Shown one piece after another: positions 8,301-14,609 of a stretch of 14,609 nucleotides of DNA. The DNA is from Bacteroidales bacterium. GTDB lineage: Bacteria > Bacteroidota > Bacteroidia > Bacteroidales > UBA932. Every line of letters begins with the position of its first letter. Position 1 is the first letter of the stretch. The stretch is taken from NCBI GenBank assembly GCA_017527625.1, contig JAFXPV010000052.1, forward strand, positions 1 through 14,609, written 5' to 3'. The translations under genes were made by a program, and so were the position numbers. The notes beneath the pieces were generated by a model. That model saw nothing but the letters and a program-made list of their open reading frames with translations. It searched no databases and was not told where the DNA came from.

Positions 8301-9054
8301 TTGGCTGGCCGCTCTCGCAGCGGATCCGAACGCCAGCGGCCCGACTCCTGCGGAAGTGGAGGCGGAGCGGACCCTCACCGGGCCGTCGTCGCAGAATATG
8401 AATCCCGGCGGCACTTCCGTCAGCTCATACAAGCCCTGGACCATCACTACCGGCTTCTCCGGCACTCCCAACATTCTGCCGGCCCTTATTCGCGGCGGTT
8501 ATGTCGAAGAGGCTTTCAAGATGATTACCTGCACAGACTTCGCATCGTGGCTCTATCCCGTGACCGAAGGCGCGACCTCCGTATGGGAGCGCTGGAACTC
8601 CTACGACAACGCATTCTCCGACCCTTCATCCAACTCTATGAACTCGTTCAACCATTTCGCCCTTGGCGCAGTGGGCCAGTGGATGTATGAATACCAGCTT
8701 GGCATAACTTCGGACCACGGCCGCGGCGAGGCAGGCTATCAGCATTTCGTCCTCCAGCCCAATGCAGCCGGAGTCTACACTTCGCTGGAAGGCAGCTATG
8801 AGTCCAACTACGGAACCATCCGCAGTGCGTGGAAGGCTGAAAAAGGAAAGATGACGTCCTACAGCTGCACTGTTCCGGCCAACACGTCCGCAACGGTATA
8901 CCTGCCAGTAAGTGAGTCGGTCGCTACTGCCACAGGCTGCGAGGGCGCTGTCTTCAAAGGCTTCACCACCCGCAACGGCCGGCGAGCCGCCTGCTATGAA
9001 GTCGTCTCGGGCAGCTACGGATTCACAATAGACAACACAGTGTCAGTGAAATAA
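5323..9054 (+). CDS. GH78 alpha-L-rhamnosidase-like enzyme with a large N-terminal insertion
   Basis: Predicted secreted inverting alpha-L-rhamnosidase, 1243 residues against roughly 900-1100 for many relatives. A signal peptide (1-21) ends in an AVAA-type site. An Ig-like domain spans about 22-126. A region of about 255 residues (140-395), with beta-rich sequence and a seven-glycine run at 281-287, splits the usual N-terminal sandwich. That sandwich resumes at RTEFTL (401-406) with LYLNGSRVGEDWFAPG. The (alpha/alpha)6 barrel carries the family signature DCPQRNERMGWTGD (765-778), with E771 the likely general acid, TTGFSGTP, and GATSVWERW with E1089 the likely general base. NHFALGAVGQW (1110-1120) is another GH78 hallmark, followed by a C-terminal beta domain. 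At 840-843 the sequence reads WSAA, where many GH78 enzymes have WGDA. It is the last operon gene, followed by a hairpin. Activity on rhamnose is the best guess. Confidence 0.9.
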   Translation: MKRISFGIALLAIFCQTAVAATSIKDFRVQHSDRPLSVEDRHPVFSWRMESNARGQKQTAYQISVIREVDGSELWNTGKVESSQSVDIPYQGVALQAEKGYGVKLTVWDNDGSRWEASTRFETGIMNPRISAWGGADWVGVKQLKLDAASQAIFQIESDFRLVKGDVASFILGADDIRLKNSFLNDFGVQSAENYIKVDVDFAKQELRIFRVGYYKEDRSDVPFVTINKTSYPQCNLDEVFAAKAKTASHHLKITVEASNINFVLDGKDIISTPPRARGFGGGGGGGFSVGMTGGARSAASNFTIGKLGSGGNYPSFPNLNSVGFAAAAGCEVVYSDYRIMNAGQSEDIVVFDSVHGPGYGIFEGKPGVTVRGGDITVANEGPRELRFWADPSYGAETMLRTEFTLADKPVKQARLYASAMGVYTLYLNGSRVGEDWFAPGDSQYRETITYQTYDVTDLLKGGSNAMGAELASGWYTGYMTFTISNYNFFGDYEALLSRLVVTYEDGTKDVFVSNPDSWKAFKDGPVRNGSFFQGERYDASKVVKGWTLAGFDDSAWLDAERIEKRDWIDFDIVARYDEVVRLREVLTAAEVMPVHSADGHTYIYNMGVNMVGVPSITIPEGWLKAGDKITLAYGEQVYPGLKGDKKEYVARFGKKGRDVAGHILFETNRAAMDLDVYIADGSSQVTIQPSATYRGYQYVQVTLPSHVGPLPLENVKGLVLSSSEIPTGRYFATTSDGKTGTLVNQLFKNIQRSQLGNFFTIPTDCPQRNERMGWTGDAQAYTRTGIYNANTQNFYRQWMVALRADQGVGNDREVPGGIGSTVPTYNRADDPSFATGTTWSAAVCQVPWQMYIQYGDKQIIRENIETMMDWLNGMAFYKASDEYPYLSSKAAGLADWLALDNRTPSDLVNNAIYIYMMEVTAVMAEAIGRDDYATILRDRHDKAKADWNRAYVNPVTGKTRGLNGHTVHSQASYATPLNFNCFSEENKARAEAWLAALAADPNASGPTPAEVEAERTLTGPSSQNMNPGGTSVSSYKPWTITTGFSGTPNILPALIRGGYVEEAFKMITCTDFASWLYPVTEGATSVWERWNSYDNAFSDPSSNSMNSFNHFALGAVGQWMYEYQLGITSDHGRGEAGYQHFVLQPNAAGVYTSLEGSYESNYGTIRSAWKAEKGKMTSYSCTVPANTSATVYLPVSESVATATGCEGAVFKGFTTRNGRRAACYEVVSGSYGFTIDNTVSVK

Positions 9055-9085
9055 AAAAAGGGAGCCCGTGAGGCTCCCTTCTTTA
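9055..9085. terminator. Hairpin terminator shared by converging transcripts
   Basis: GGGAGCC (9060-9066) pairs perfectly with GGCTCCC (9072-9078) around a five-base loop. The stem is preceded by an A run (9055-9059) and followed by a T-rich tract (9079-9085). It therefore reads as an intrinsic terminator on the plus strand for the GH78 gene and on the minus strand for the CoA-transferase gene, whose stop codon is at 9101-9103. Confidence 0.85.
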
Positions 9086-9100
9086 TTGCGTTCAGGCCGG

Positions 9101-10408
9101 TTATTCAGCGGGAACGAAGTGGTAGTGGGGACCGAAGCGCTCGAAGGCGGCGCGGTCAAGTTCCTCGCGGTGGTCGGGGTGTGCGATGCTGATGATGGCT
9201 TTCGCACGCTCCTGGAGGCTCTTTCCATAGAGGTCAACGGCTCCGAACTCAGTTACCAGCCAGTGCATATGGTTGCGGGTCGTTACGACACCGGCTCCGG
9301 TGGTGAGGACGGGAGCGATCTTGCTGATGCCCTTGTTGGTGACTGAAGGCATAGCGATGATGGCCTTGCCGCCTTCGCTGAGGCTTGCGCCGTAGGTGAA
9401 GTCGATCTGGCCGCCGACGCCGCTGTAGAACTTGGTGCCGAGGCTGTCAGCGCAAACCTGTCCGGTGATGTCCACCTGGAGGGCAGAGTTGATGGCTGTG
9501 ACCTTCGGGTTCTTGGCGATGATGTAAGGATCGTTGGTGTAACCTACGTCCATCATTGCAACCATAGGGTTGTCGTCGATGAAGTCATAGACTTCCTGTG
9601 AACCCATAAGGAATGTTGATACCATCTTGCCTTTGTCGATCTTCTTGGCTGCACCGTTGATGACGCCTTTCTCCACGAGAGGAAGCACGCCGTCGGCGAA
9701 CATCTCAGTGTGGATACCGAGGTTCTTGTGGTTGCCCAGCTGTGCGAGGACAGCGTTCGGAATGGCACCGATACCCATCTGCAGACAGGCACCGTCCTCG
9801 ATGAGGTTGGCGCAGTTGATACCGATCTTGGTCTCGGTCTCGTTAGGAGCAGTGAAGGTGGCCGGCTCCAGCGGAGTGTTGTCCTCCACGAAGAGGTCGA
9901 TCTTGTCGAGCGGGATGATGGCTTCGCCCCAGCTGCGCGGAACGTGCTTGTTGATGACTGCGATGACAGTCTTTGCGCACTCGATGGCTGCAAGGGTGGC
10001 GTCTACGGATGTGCCGAGAGATACGAAACCGTGCTTGTCAGGAGGGCAGACCTGGATCATTGCCACGTCGCAGGGCAGCACACCGGCCCTGTAGAGCTTC
10101 TGGGTCTCGCTGAGGAAGATGGGAATGTAATCGGCATAACCTGCCTGGACGTTCTTGCGGACATTGCCTCCGACAAAGAAGGCCTGATGGAAGAAGATGC
10201 CTTCATATTTCGCATCCGTATAGGGAGCGGGGCCCTCTGTGTGGAGGTGGTGGATGAAGACGTTCTTGAGTTCTCCTGCATCGCCGCGGCGGCAAAGAGC
10301 CTGGATGAGCACCTGGGGTGCGCTGGCTACGCTGCTGAAGTGGATGTGGTCGCCACTCTTGACAACCTTCACAGCTTCATCGGCGCTAATGAATTTGATA
10401 TTTTTCAT
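9101..10408 (-). CDS. Acetyl-CoA hydrolase / 4-hydroxybutyrate (acyl-CoA:acetate) CoA-transferase family protein
   Basis: Predicted cytosolic class I CoA-transferase of 435 residues, moving CoA between short acyl groups such as acetate, butyrate or 4-hydroxybutyrate in fermentative metabolism. The GIHTEMFADG segment places the glutamyl-CoA nucleophile at E235, and GVGGQIDF further on is the glycine-rich CoA-binding motif of this family. N-terminal (DEAVKVVKSGDHIHFSS) and C-terminal (AHPDHRE) features also match. The length agrees with Clostridium 4-hydroxybutyrate CoA-transferase. The ATG at 10408 is the natural start and a minus-strand TATCTTTG box lies 38 bp upstream. It stands alone, convergent with the glycan operon and divergent from mazG. 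Preference among acetate, butyrate and 4-hydroxybutyrate cannot be read from sequence alone; succinyl-CoA:acetate activity is another possibility in the superfamily. Confidence 0.9.
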   Translation of the reverse strand: MKNIKFISADEAVKVVKSGDHIHFSSVASAPQVLIQALCRRGDAGELKNVFIHHLHTEGPAPYTDAKYEGIFFHQAFFVGGNVRKNVQAGYADYIPIFLSETQKLYRAGVLPCDVAMIQVCPPDKHGFVSLGTSVDATLAAIECAKTVIAVINKHVPRSWGEAIIPLDKIDLFVEDNTPLEPATFTAPNETETKIGINCANLIEDGACLQMGIGAIPNAVLAQLGNHKNLGIHTEMFADGVLPLVEKGVINGAAKKIDKGKMVSTFLMGSQEVYDFIDDNPMVAMMDVGYTNDPYIIAKNPKVTAINSALQVDITGQVCADSLGTKFYSGVGGQIDFTYGASLSEGGKAIIAMPSVTNKGISKIAPVLTTGAGVVTTRNHMHWLVTEFGAVDLYGKSLQERAKAIISIAHPDHREELDRAAFERFGPHYHFVPAE

Positions 10409-10446
10409 GTATTGATTGTTGTTGATAATATGCCAAATGGAACAAA

Positions 10447-10454
10447 CAAAGATA
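10447..10454 (-). promoter_or_regulatory. Putative -7 promoter box (TATCTTTG, minus strand) for the CoA-transferase gene
   Basis: Read on the minus strand, TATCTTTG matches TAnnTTTG exactly and lies 38 bp before the start codon at 10408. No well-spaced TTG element is visible; the nearest is 25 bp upstream at 10480-10482. Confidence 0.45.
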
Positions 10455-10468
10455 TGAAATATAATTGA

Positions 10469-10476
10469 TAACTTTG
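10469..10476 (+). promoter_or_regulatory. Putative -7 promoter box (TAACTTTG) for mazG
   Basis: TAACTTTG matches TAnnTTTG exactly and lies 21 bp before the mazG ATG at 10498, giving a predicted leader of about 15 nt. No clear -33 TTG is present at the expected distance. It is back to back with the minus-strand box 14 bp to the left. Confidence 0.5.
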
Positions 10477-10497
10477 CCGCAAATAAACATACTGATT

Positions 10498-11301
10498 ATG
10501 AATAGCCGCGAAGAACAACTGAAGGCCTTCAACCGCCTTCTCGACGTAATGGACGATTTGAGGGAAAAATGCCCCTGGGACCGCAAACAGACCAATGAGA
10601 GCCTGCGCCCGAACACTATAGAAGAAGTCTATGAACTGAGCGATACGATACTCCGCGGCGATACAAAGAATATGTGCAAGGAGCTCGGCGACGTCCTCCT
10701 GCACGTGGTCTTCTACGCCAAGATAGGTTCCGAGACCGGAGAGTTCGACATTGCCGACGTGTGCAACAAGCTTTGCGACAAACTCATATACCGTCATCCC
10801 CACGTTTACGGGGACGTAGCCGCAGAAACTGCCGGCCAGGTGGTCAAGAACTGGGAGCAGCTCAAGCAGACCGAGAAAGACGGCAACAAGACTGTCCTCG
10901 GCGGTGTTCCGGAGACCCTTCCGCCGCTGCTGAAAGCCTACCGTATGCAGGACAAGGCGCGCGCCGTGGGCTTCGACTGGGAAGAAAAGGAGGACGTGTG
11001 GGACAAGGTCACTGAAGAGATTGCCGAGTTCCGCAGCGAACTGATGTTTATGGACAGTGAAGGCGGAGACCGCGACAAGGCCCAGAATGAGCTCGGAGAC
11101 CTGCTCTTCTCGATGGTGAACGCTTCCCGGCTCTATGACCTCAATCCCGACACGGCCCTTGAGATGACCTGCAAGAAGTTCAGGGCCCGCTTCAACTACG
11201 TCGAGGCCGAGGCTGCCAAGCAGGGCAAAAAGCTCAAGGATATGACCCTGGGCGAGATGGACGAACTCTGGAACGAAGCTAAGGCAAAGGGCATAAGATG
11301 A
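10498..11301 (+). CDS. mazG: MazG nucleoside triphosphate pyrophosphohydrolase
   Basis: Predicted cytosolic all-alpha NTP pyrophosphatase that hydrolyses (d)NTPs to NMP and pyrophosphate, a nucleotide-pool cleaning enzyme. It has 267 residues, close to the 263 of E. coli MazG, with two MazG domains. The N-terminal domain shows CPWDRKQT (25-32), IEEVYE with E42, E43 and E46, and ELGDVLLH with E62 and D65, then YRHPHVYGD. The C-terminal domain repeats the metal-binding layout with EEIAE (E173, E174, E177) and NELGDLLF (E198, D201). The ATG at 10498 is preferred because it follows the promoter-like box and starts the conserved N-terminus; a TTG at 10465 is also open but would add eleven unsupported residues. 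Its stop overlaps the tcdA start by four bases (ATGA), indicating translational coupling. Confidence 0.95.
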   Translation: MNSREEQLKAFNRLLDVMDDLREKCPWDRKQTNESLRPNTIEEVYELSDTILRGDTKNMCKELGDVLLHVVFYAKIGSETGEFDIADVCNKLCDKLIYRHPHVYGDVAAETAGQVVKNWEQLKQTEKDGNKTVLGGVPETLPPLLKAYRMQDKARAVGFDWEEKEDVWDKVTEEIAEFRSELMFMDSEGGDRDKAQNELGDLLFSMVNASRLYDLNPDTALEMTCKKFRARFNYVEAEAAKQGKKLKDMTLGEMDELWNEAKAKGIR

Positions 11302-12023
11302 GTTTTCCCTGGCAGGAACGTACCCTCCTTCTGATGGGAGAAGACAAACTCGGCAAGCTTGCCGGTTCCGCCGTGGCCGTGATAGGTCTCGGAGGGGTGG
11401 GGGCCTATGCCGCAGAGATGCTGGCCCGCGCCGGAGTCGGGAGTATGCTGCTGCTCGACAGCGACAGTGTGGCGCAGAGCAACAAGAACCGCCAGCTGCT
11501 CGCCCTCGACAGCAACATCGGCCGCAAGAAGGTCGAGGCGATGGCCGCCAGGCTGCGGGACATCAACCCGGCGCTGGATCTGACCCTGATCGACGATTAT
11601 CTGACATCCGACAATGTGGCGTCGCTGCTCGGGCCGTACCGCCTTGACTATCTTGTAGACGCCATCGACACCCTGTCTCCGAAGCTGTCGCTGATCAAAT
11701 ACTGCGTGGATGCCGGCATTCCCCACGTGACCTCGATGGGCTCAGGTGCCAAATATGACGCTACCAAAGTCCGTCTGGCAGACCTCAGCAAGTCCCGCAA
11801 CTGCCCTCTGGCCTTCATAGTCCGCAAGAAACTCCGCAAGATGGGCATCGAAAAGGGCTTCCCAGTGGTCTATTCCGAAGAGCTGCCCGACAACGATGCG
11901 ATAGTCGAAACTACTGGCGAAACCAACAAGAAATCCCAGGTAGGCACCATTTCCTACCTTCCTGCCGTGTTCGGCTGCATCTGCGCACAGGCAGCAATCA
12001 CCCATATAATAGGACGGGATTAG
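11298..12023 (+). CDS. tcdA: tRNA threonylcarbamoyladenosine dehydratase TcdA (ThiF/E1-like)
   Basis: Predicted cytosolic ATP-dependent enzyme converting t6A37 of ANN-decoding tRNAs to the cyclic form ct6A. The 241 residues fit the family. The adenylation domain shows the dinucleotide motif VIGLGGVG (28-35), acidic residues D54 and D56, and the SNKNRQ segment (61-66) typical of E1-like enzymes. DYLVDAIDTLSPK, HVTSMGSGAK and LRKMGIEKGFPVVYSEE are TcdA (YgdL/CsdL) signatures and separate it from ThiF and MoeB. The C-terminus is hydrophobic, as in E. coli TcdA, which is membrane-associated. The ATG overlaps the mazG stop by four bases. I see no csdE/csdA partner within the window. Confidence 0.93.
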   Translation: MSFPWQERTLLLMGEDKLGKLAGSAVAVIGLGGVGAYAAEMLARAGVGSMLLLDSDSVAQSNKNRQLLALDSNIGRKKVEAMAARLRDINPALDLTLIDDYLTSDNVASLLGPYRLDYLVDAIDTLSPKLSLIKYCVDAGIPHVTSMGSGAKYDATKVRLADLSKSRNCPLAFIVRKKLRKMGIEKGFPVVYSEELPDNDAIVETTGETNKKSQVGTISYLPAVFGCICAQAAITHIIGRD

Positions 12024-12064
12024 GGATTTACGGGGAAAATTAGTAACTTCGCGCGCTAATCCCG
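12015..12064. repeat. Perfect 9-bp inverted repeat spanning the tcdA stop and the prfA leader
   Basis: CGGGATTAG at 12015-12023, which contains the tcdA stop codon, is perfectly complementary to CTAATCCCG at 12056-12064, five bases before the prfA ATG. The loop is 32 nt. There is no following T tract, so it is not a typical terminator. It could form a hairpin in readthrough mRNA, or mark an operator-like palindrome around the prfA promoter. Chance cannot be excluded. Confidence 0.5.
12044..12051 (+). promoter_or_regulatory. Possible -7 promoter box (TAACTTCG) for prfA
   Basis: This is a one-mismatch match to TAnnTTTG, 18 bp before the prfA ATG, within the only gap (46 bp) between tcdA and prfA. 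No spaced -33 element is visible. It resembles the TAACTTTG box of mazG, but the evidence is weak. Confidence 0.28.
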
Positions 12065-12069
12065 ATTAA

Positions 12070-13155
12070 ATGGCAGAAAACACTTTACTGACGAAACTGG
12101 CCGACCTTGAGGCCAAATACAATTCTTTGGAGCAGCAGATTTCAAGCCCCGAAGTGATAGCTGATATGAAGAAATTCGTACAGCTCAACAAGGAATACAA
12201 AGAGCTCGAACCTATCGTAGCCGCAGGCAAGCAGTACTCCAAGCTCGTGAACGACCTGCAGGCCGCCAAGGACATCCTGATGAACGAGAAAGATGACGAA
12301 CTCAGGGAAATGGCCCGCGAGGAGGTGAACGACATCGAGCCCAGACTGCCCGAGATGGAAGAACAGATCAAGGTGCTGCTCATCCCTGCAGACCCGCAGG
12401 ATTCCAAGGATGCCATCATCGAGATCCGCGGCGGTACCGGAGGCGACGAGGCTGCTATCTTCGCCGGCGACCTGTTCCGTATGTACAGCAAATTCTGCGA
12501 GAAGAAGGGATGGAAACTGGAGGTCAACAGCCAGTCCGAAGGCGCGATGGGCGGCTTCAAGGAGATTGTGGCCAAGATTTCCGGCGACAAGGTCTACGGC
12601 ACTATGAAATACGAGAGCGGCGTGCACCGCGTGCAGCGCGTGCCCCAGACCGAGACCCAGGGCCGCGTGCATACCTCTGCCGCTTCAGTGGTGGTGCTGC
12701 CCGAGGCTGACGAATTCGACATAGAACTCAATATGAGCGATATCCGCAAGGATACCTTCTGCTCTTCAGGTCCCGGCGGCCAGGGCGTGAACACCACATA
12801 CTCCGCCATCCGCCTGACCCATATCCCCACCGGCATCGTAGTCCAGTGCCAGGACGAGCGTTCCCAGCTGAAGAACCTCGACAAGGCGATGGCCGAGCTG
12901 CGTACCCGCCTCTACAATCTCGAATATGAGAAATATCTCAATGAGATATCATCTACCCGCAAGACAATGGTCTCTACAGGAGACCGCTCCGCCAAGATCA
13001 GAACATACAACTATCCCCAGTCCCGCGTGACAGACCATCGCATAGGCTACACTATGTACAATCTTCCTGTATTCATGGATGGAGATATCCAGGAGTTGAT
13101 AGACCAGCTGCAGATTGCTGAGAATGCAGAAAGACTGAAGGCTGCGGGTGAATAA
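12070..13155 (+). CDS. prfA: Peptide chain release factor 1 (RF1)
   Basis: Recognises UAA and UAG stop codons in the ribosomal A site and triggers peptidyl-tRNA hydrolysis. The 361 residues match the 360 of E. coli RF1. Domain 1 (about 1-95) is helical and charged. The stop-codon reading motif is P-Q-T at 192-194, inside RVPQTETQGRVHTS; this is the RF1-type PxT rather than the RF2-type SPF. The catalytic GGQ is at 236-238 in SGPGGQGVNTT, where Q238 is the residue methylated by PrmC in known factors. No internal frameshift is needed, again unlike RF2. The ATG at 12070 fits the family start. The gene follows tcdA after 46 bp and is followed by uvrB after 5 bp, so uvrB is probably cotranscribed. 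Confidence 0.97.
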   Translation: MAENTLLTKLADLEAKYNSLEQQISSPEVIADMKKFVQLNKEYKELEPIVAAGKQYSKLVNDLQAAKDILMNEKDDELREMAREEVNDIEPRLPEMEEQIKVLLIPADPQDSKDAIIEIRGGTGGDEAAIFAGDLFRMYSKFCEKKGWKLEVNSQSEGAMGGFKEIVAKISGDKVYGTMKYESGVHRVQRVPQTETQGRVHTSAASVVVLPEADEFDIELNMSDIRKDTFCSSGPGGQGVNTTYSAIRLTHIPTGIVVQCQDERSQLKNLDKAMAELRTRLYNLEYEKYLNEISSTRKTMVSTGDRSAKIRTYNYPQSRVTDHRIGYTMYNLPVFMDGDIQELIDQLQIAENAERLKAAGE

Positions 13156-13160
13156 CCCAG

Positions 13161-14609
13161 ATGCAGTTCAAGATACAATCACCCTACAAGCCCACAGGTG
13201 ACCAGCCTGAGGCTATCGAGCAGATATGCAGTGCATTCCGCTCAGGGGTCGATTGTGCGACACTGCTCGGAGTGACGGGCTCCGGCAAGACCTTCACTAT
13301 GGCCAACGTGATAGAGCGGCTTCAGAGGCCGGCCCTCATACTCAGCCATAACAAGACCCTCGCGGCCCAGCTCTACGGCGAGTTCAAGTCGTTCTTCCCG
13401 GAGAATGCCGTCGAATATTTCGTGAGCTATTACGACTATTATCAGCCGGAGGCCTACATACCTACCACCGACACCTACATCGAGAAGGACCTCAGCATCA
13501 ACGAAGAGATAGACAAGCTCCGTCTCAGGGCGGCTTCGGCGCTGCTGTCGGGACGCCGGGACGTGGTGGTGATATCGTCTGTATCCTGCCTCTACGGCAT
13601 CGGCAACCCCGACGACTTCCACGACAGTACCGTCGTGGTGGCGCGCGGGCAGAAGATTAGCCGCAACAAGTTCCTGTATGGCCTTGTGGACGCCCTTTAC
13701 AGCCGCAATGAGACAGAATTCAAGCGCGGCACCTTCCGCGTGAAGGGTGACAGCGTGGATATCTACCTGGCTTACGGCGACCTGGCCTGCCGGGTGGTGT
13801 TCTTCGGCGACGAGATAGAGTCGGTGGAACTCATAGACCCCATCAGCGGAGCGACGGTAGAGTATCTCAATGAAATAACGATTTATCCGGCCAACAACTT
13901 CGTCACGACGAAGGAGCGTACCCGTCAGGCCATCAATCAGATACAGGACGATATGATGGAGCAGGTGTCGTATTTCAACGACATCGGCCGTCACCTCGAA
14001 GCCAAAAGGCTCAAACAGAGGGTTGAATATGATATCGAGATGATCAAGGAAATGGGCTACTGCCCCGGCGTGGAGAACTATTCCCGCTATTTCGACGGCC
14101 GCAAGCCCGGCCAGCGCCCGTTTACCCTGATCGACTATTTCCCGGACGATTTCATCTGTTTCATTGACGAGAGTCATGTCACCCTGCCGCAGATCCGCGC
14201 GATGTTCGGCGGCGACCATTCCCGCAAGGCGACACTGGTGGAATATGGATTCCGCCTGCCTGCCGCCGCGGACAACCGTCCGCTCACCTTCGACGAGTTC
14301 GAGTCCATCACCGGCCAGACCGTGTACGTGAGCGCCACGCCCGCCGACTACGAGCTGGAGAAGTCCGAAGGCCTCGTGGTCGAGCAGATCGTGCGTCCGA
14401 CCGGCCTGCTGGACCCGCCCATCCAGGTGCGGCCCACCAAGAACCAGGTGGACGACCTGGTGGAGGAGATCCGCAAGCGCGCCGAGGCGGACGAGCGCAC
14501 CCTCGTCACGACGCTGACCAAGCGGATGGCGGAGGAGCTGGACGAGTACCTGCGCCACATCGGCCTGCGCGTGCGCTATATCCACTCCGACGTGGACACC
14601 GCGGAGCGC
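13161..14609 (+). CDS. uvrB: UvrABC system protein B (3' end cut by window edge)
   Basis: DNA damage-verification helicase-like subunit of nucleotide excision repair, working with UvrA and UvrC. The 483 codons present are about 70 percent of the usual length of roughly 670; the frame is still open at the window end. Visible motifs are the Walker A GVTGSGKT (37-44), the damage-probing beta-hairpin with YYDYYQPEAYIP (90-101), the UvrA-interaction region after it, the DESH Walker B box at 336-339 and VYVSATPADYE (motif III region). The C-terminal helicase domain has started by the edge (TLTKRMAEEL, then YIHSDVDT). The UvrC-binding tail is not in view. The ATG at 13161 begins the conserved FKIQSPYKPTGDQP N-terminus. 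No terminator or promoter is seen in the 5-bp gap after prfA. Confidence 0.97.
   Translation, partial: MQFKIQSPYKPTGDQPEAIEQICSAFRSGVDCATLLGVTGSGKTFTMANVIERLQRPALILSHNKTLAAQLYGEFKSFFPENAVEYFVSYYDYYQPEAYIPTTDTYIEKDLSINEEIDKLRLRAASALLSGRRDVVVISSVSCLYGIGNPDDFHDSTVVVARGQKISRNKFLYGLVDALYSRNETEFKRGTFRVKGDSVDIYLAYGDLACRVVFFGDEIESVELIDPISGATVEYLNEITIYPANNFVTTKERTRQAINQIQDDMMEQVSYFNDIGRHLEAKRLKQRVEYDIEMIKEMGYCPGVENYSRYFDGRKPGQRPFTLIDYFPDDFICFIDESHVTLPQIRAMFGGDHSRKATLVEYGFRLPAAADNRPLTFDEFESITGQTVYVSATPADYELEKSEGLVVEQIVRPTGLLDPPIQVRPTKNQVDDLVEEIRKRAEADERTLVTTLTKRMAEELDEYLRHIGLRVRYIHSDVDTAER

Noticed and set aside
9710..10468. 252-codon open frame on the plus strand
   Set aside because: Antisense shadow of the CoA-transferase gene, with no recognisable protein features.
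13242..14585. 447-codon open frame on the minus strand
   Set aside because: It lies wholly antisense to uvrB, whose motifs are intact. The composition is what the reverse of a G+C-rich gene gives (His, Val, Leu, Gly rich), with no recognisable domain.

Overview
The window looks like chromosomal DNA from a G+C-rich member of the Bacteroidota, most likely a gut or animal-associated Bacteroidales (an Alistipes-like or related uncultured lineage would fit, but I cannot fix the genus). The reasons are Bacteroidota-style TAnnTTTG -7 boxes upstream of several genes, weak or absent Shine-Dalgarno sequences, glycoside hydrolases carrying lipoprotein signals, and a GH109 enzyme very like those of Bacteroides. 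I see no insertion sequence, phage gene, CRISPR array, tRNA or rRNA.

Layout. (1) Positions 1-1550, minus strand: a small two-gene unit of a YccF-domain membrane protein followed by an aldo/keto reductase with a C-terminal domain for two [4Fe-4S] clusters. The reductase runs off the left edge. (2) Positions 1626-9054, plus strand: a tight four-gene glycan operon with gaps of 1, 16 and 5 bp. It holds a GH109 alpha-N-acetylgalactosaminidase-like lipoprotein, a NahK-like N-acetylhexosamine 1-kinase, a GH43-like lipoprotein and a large GH78 alpha-L-rhamnosidase-like enzyme with a long insertion. (3) Positions 9055-9085: a hairpin that can terminate both the operon and the converging gene. (4) Positions 9101-10408, minus strand: an acetyl-CoA hydrolase/4-hydroxybutyrate CoA-transferase family enzyme. 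(5) Positions 10498-14609, plus strand: housekeeping genes mazG, tcdA, prfA and the first 483 codons of uvrB, tightly packed. There is no gene-free stretch longer than 300 bases.

Working together. The most interesting part is the glycan operon. A predicted exported NAD-dependent GH109 would release alpha-linked GalNAc, and the adjacent cytosolic kinase would phosphorylate the free HexNAc at C1. The GH43-like and GH78-like enzymes would remove other side-chain sugars, with rhamnose the likeliest for GH78. The locus has no SusC/SusD pair and no regulator within the window, and it mixes a host-type activity with a plant- or bacterial-type activity. This hints at a target glycan containing both HexNAc and deoxyhexose, which is inference. 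I did not find a clearly new class of system. The oddities are variant catalytic motifs in GH43 and GH78, a large accessory insertion in GH78, a repeated promoter-like 11-mer in the operon, and closely packed divergent promoter boxes.
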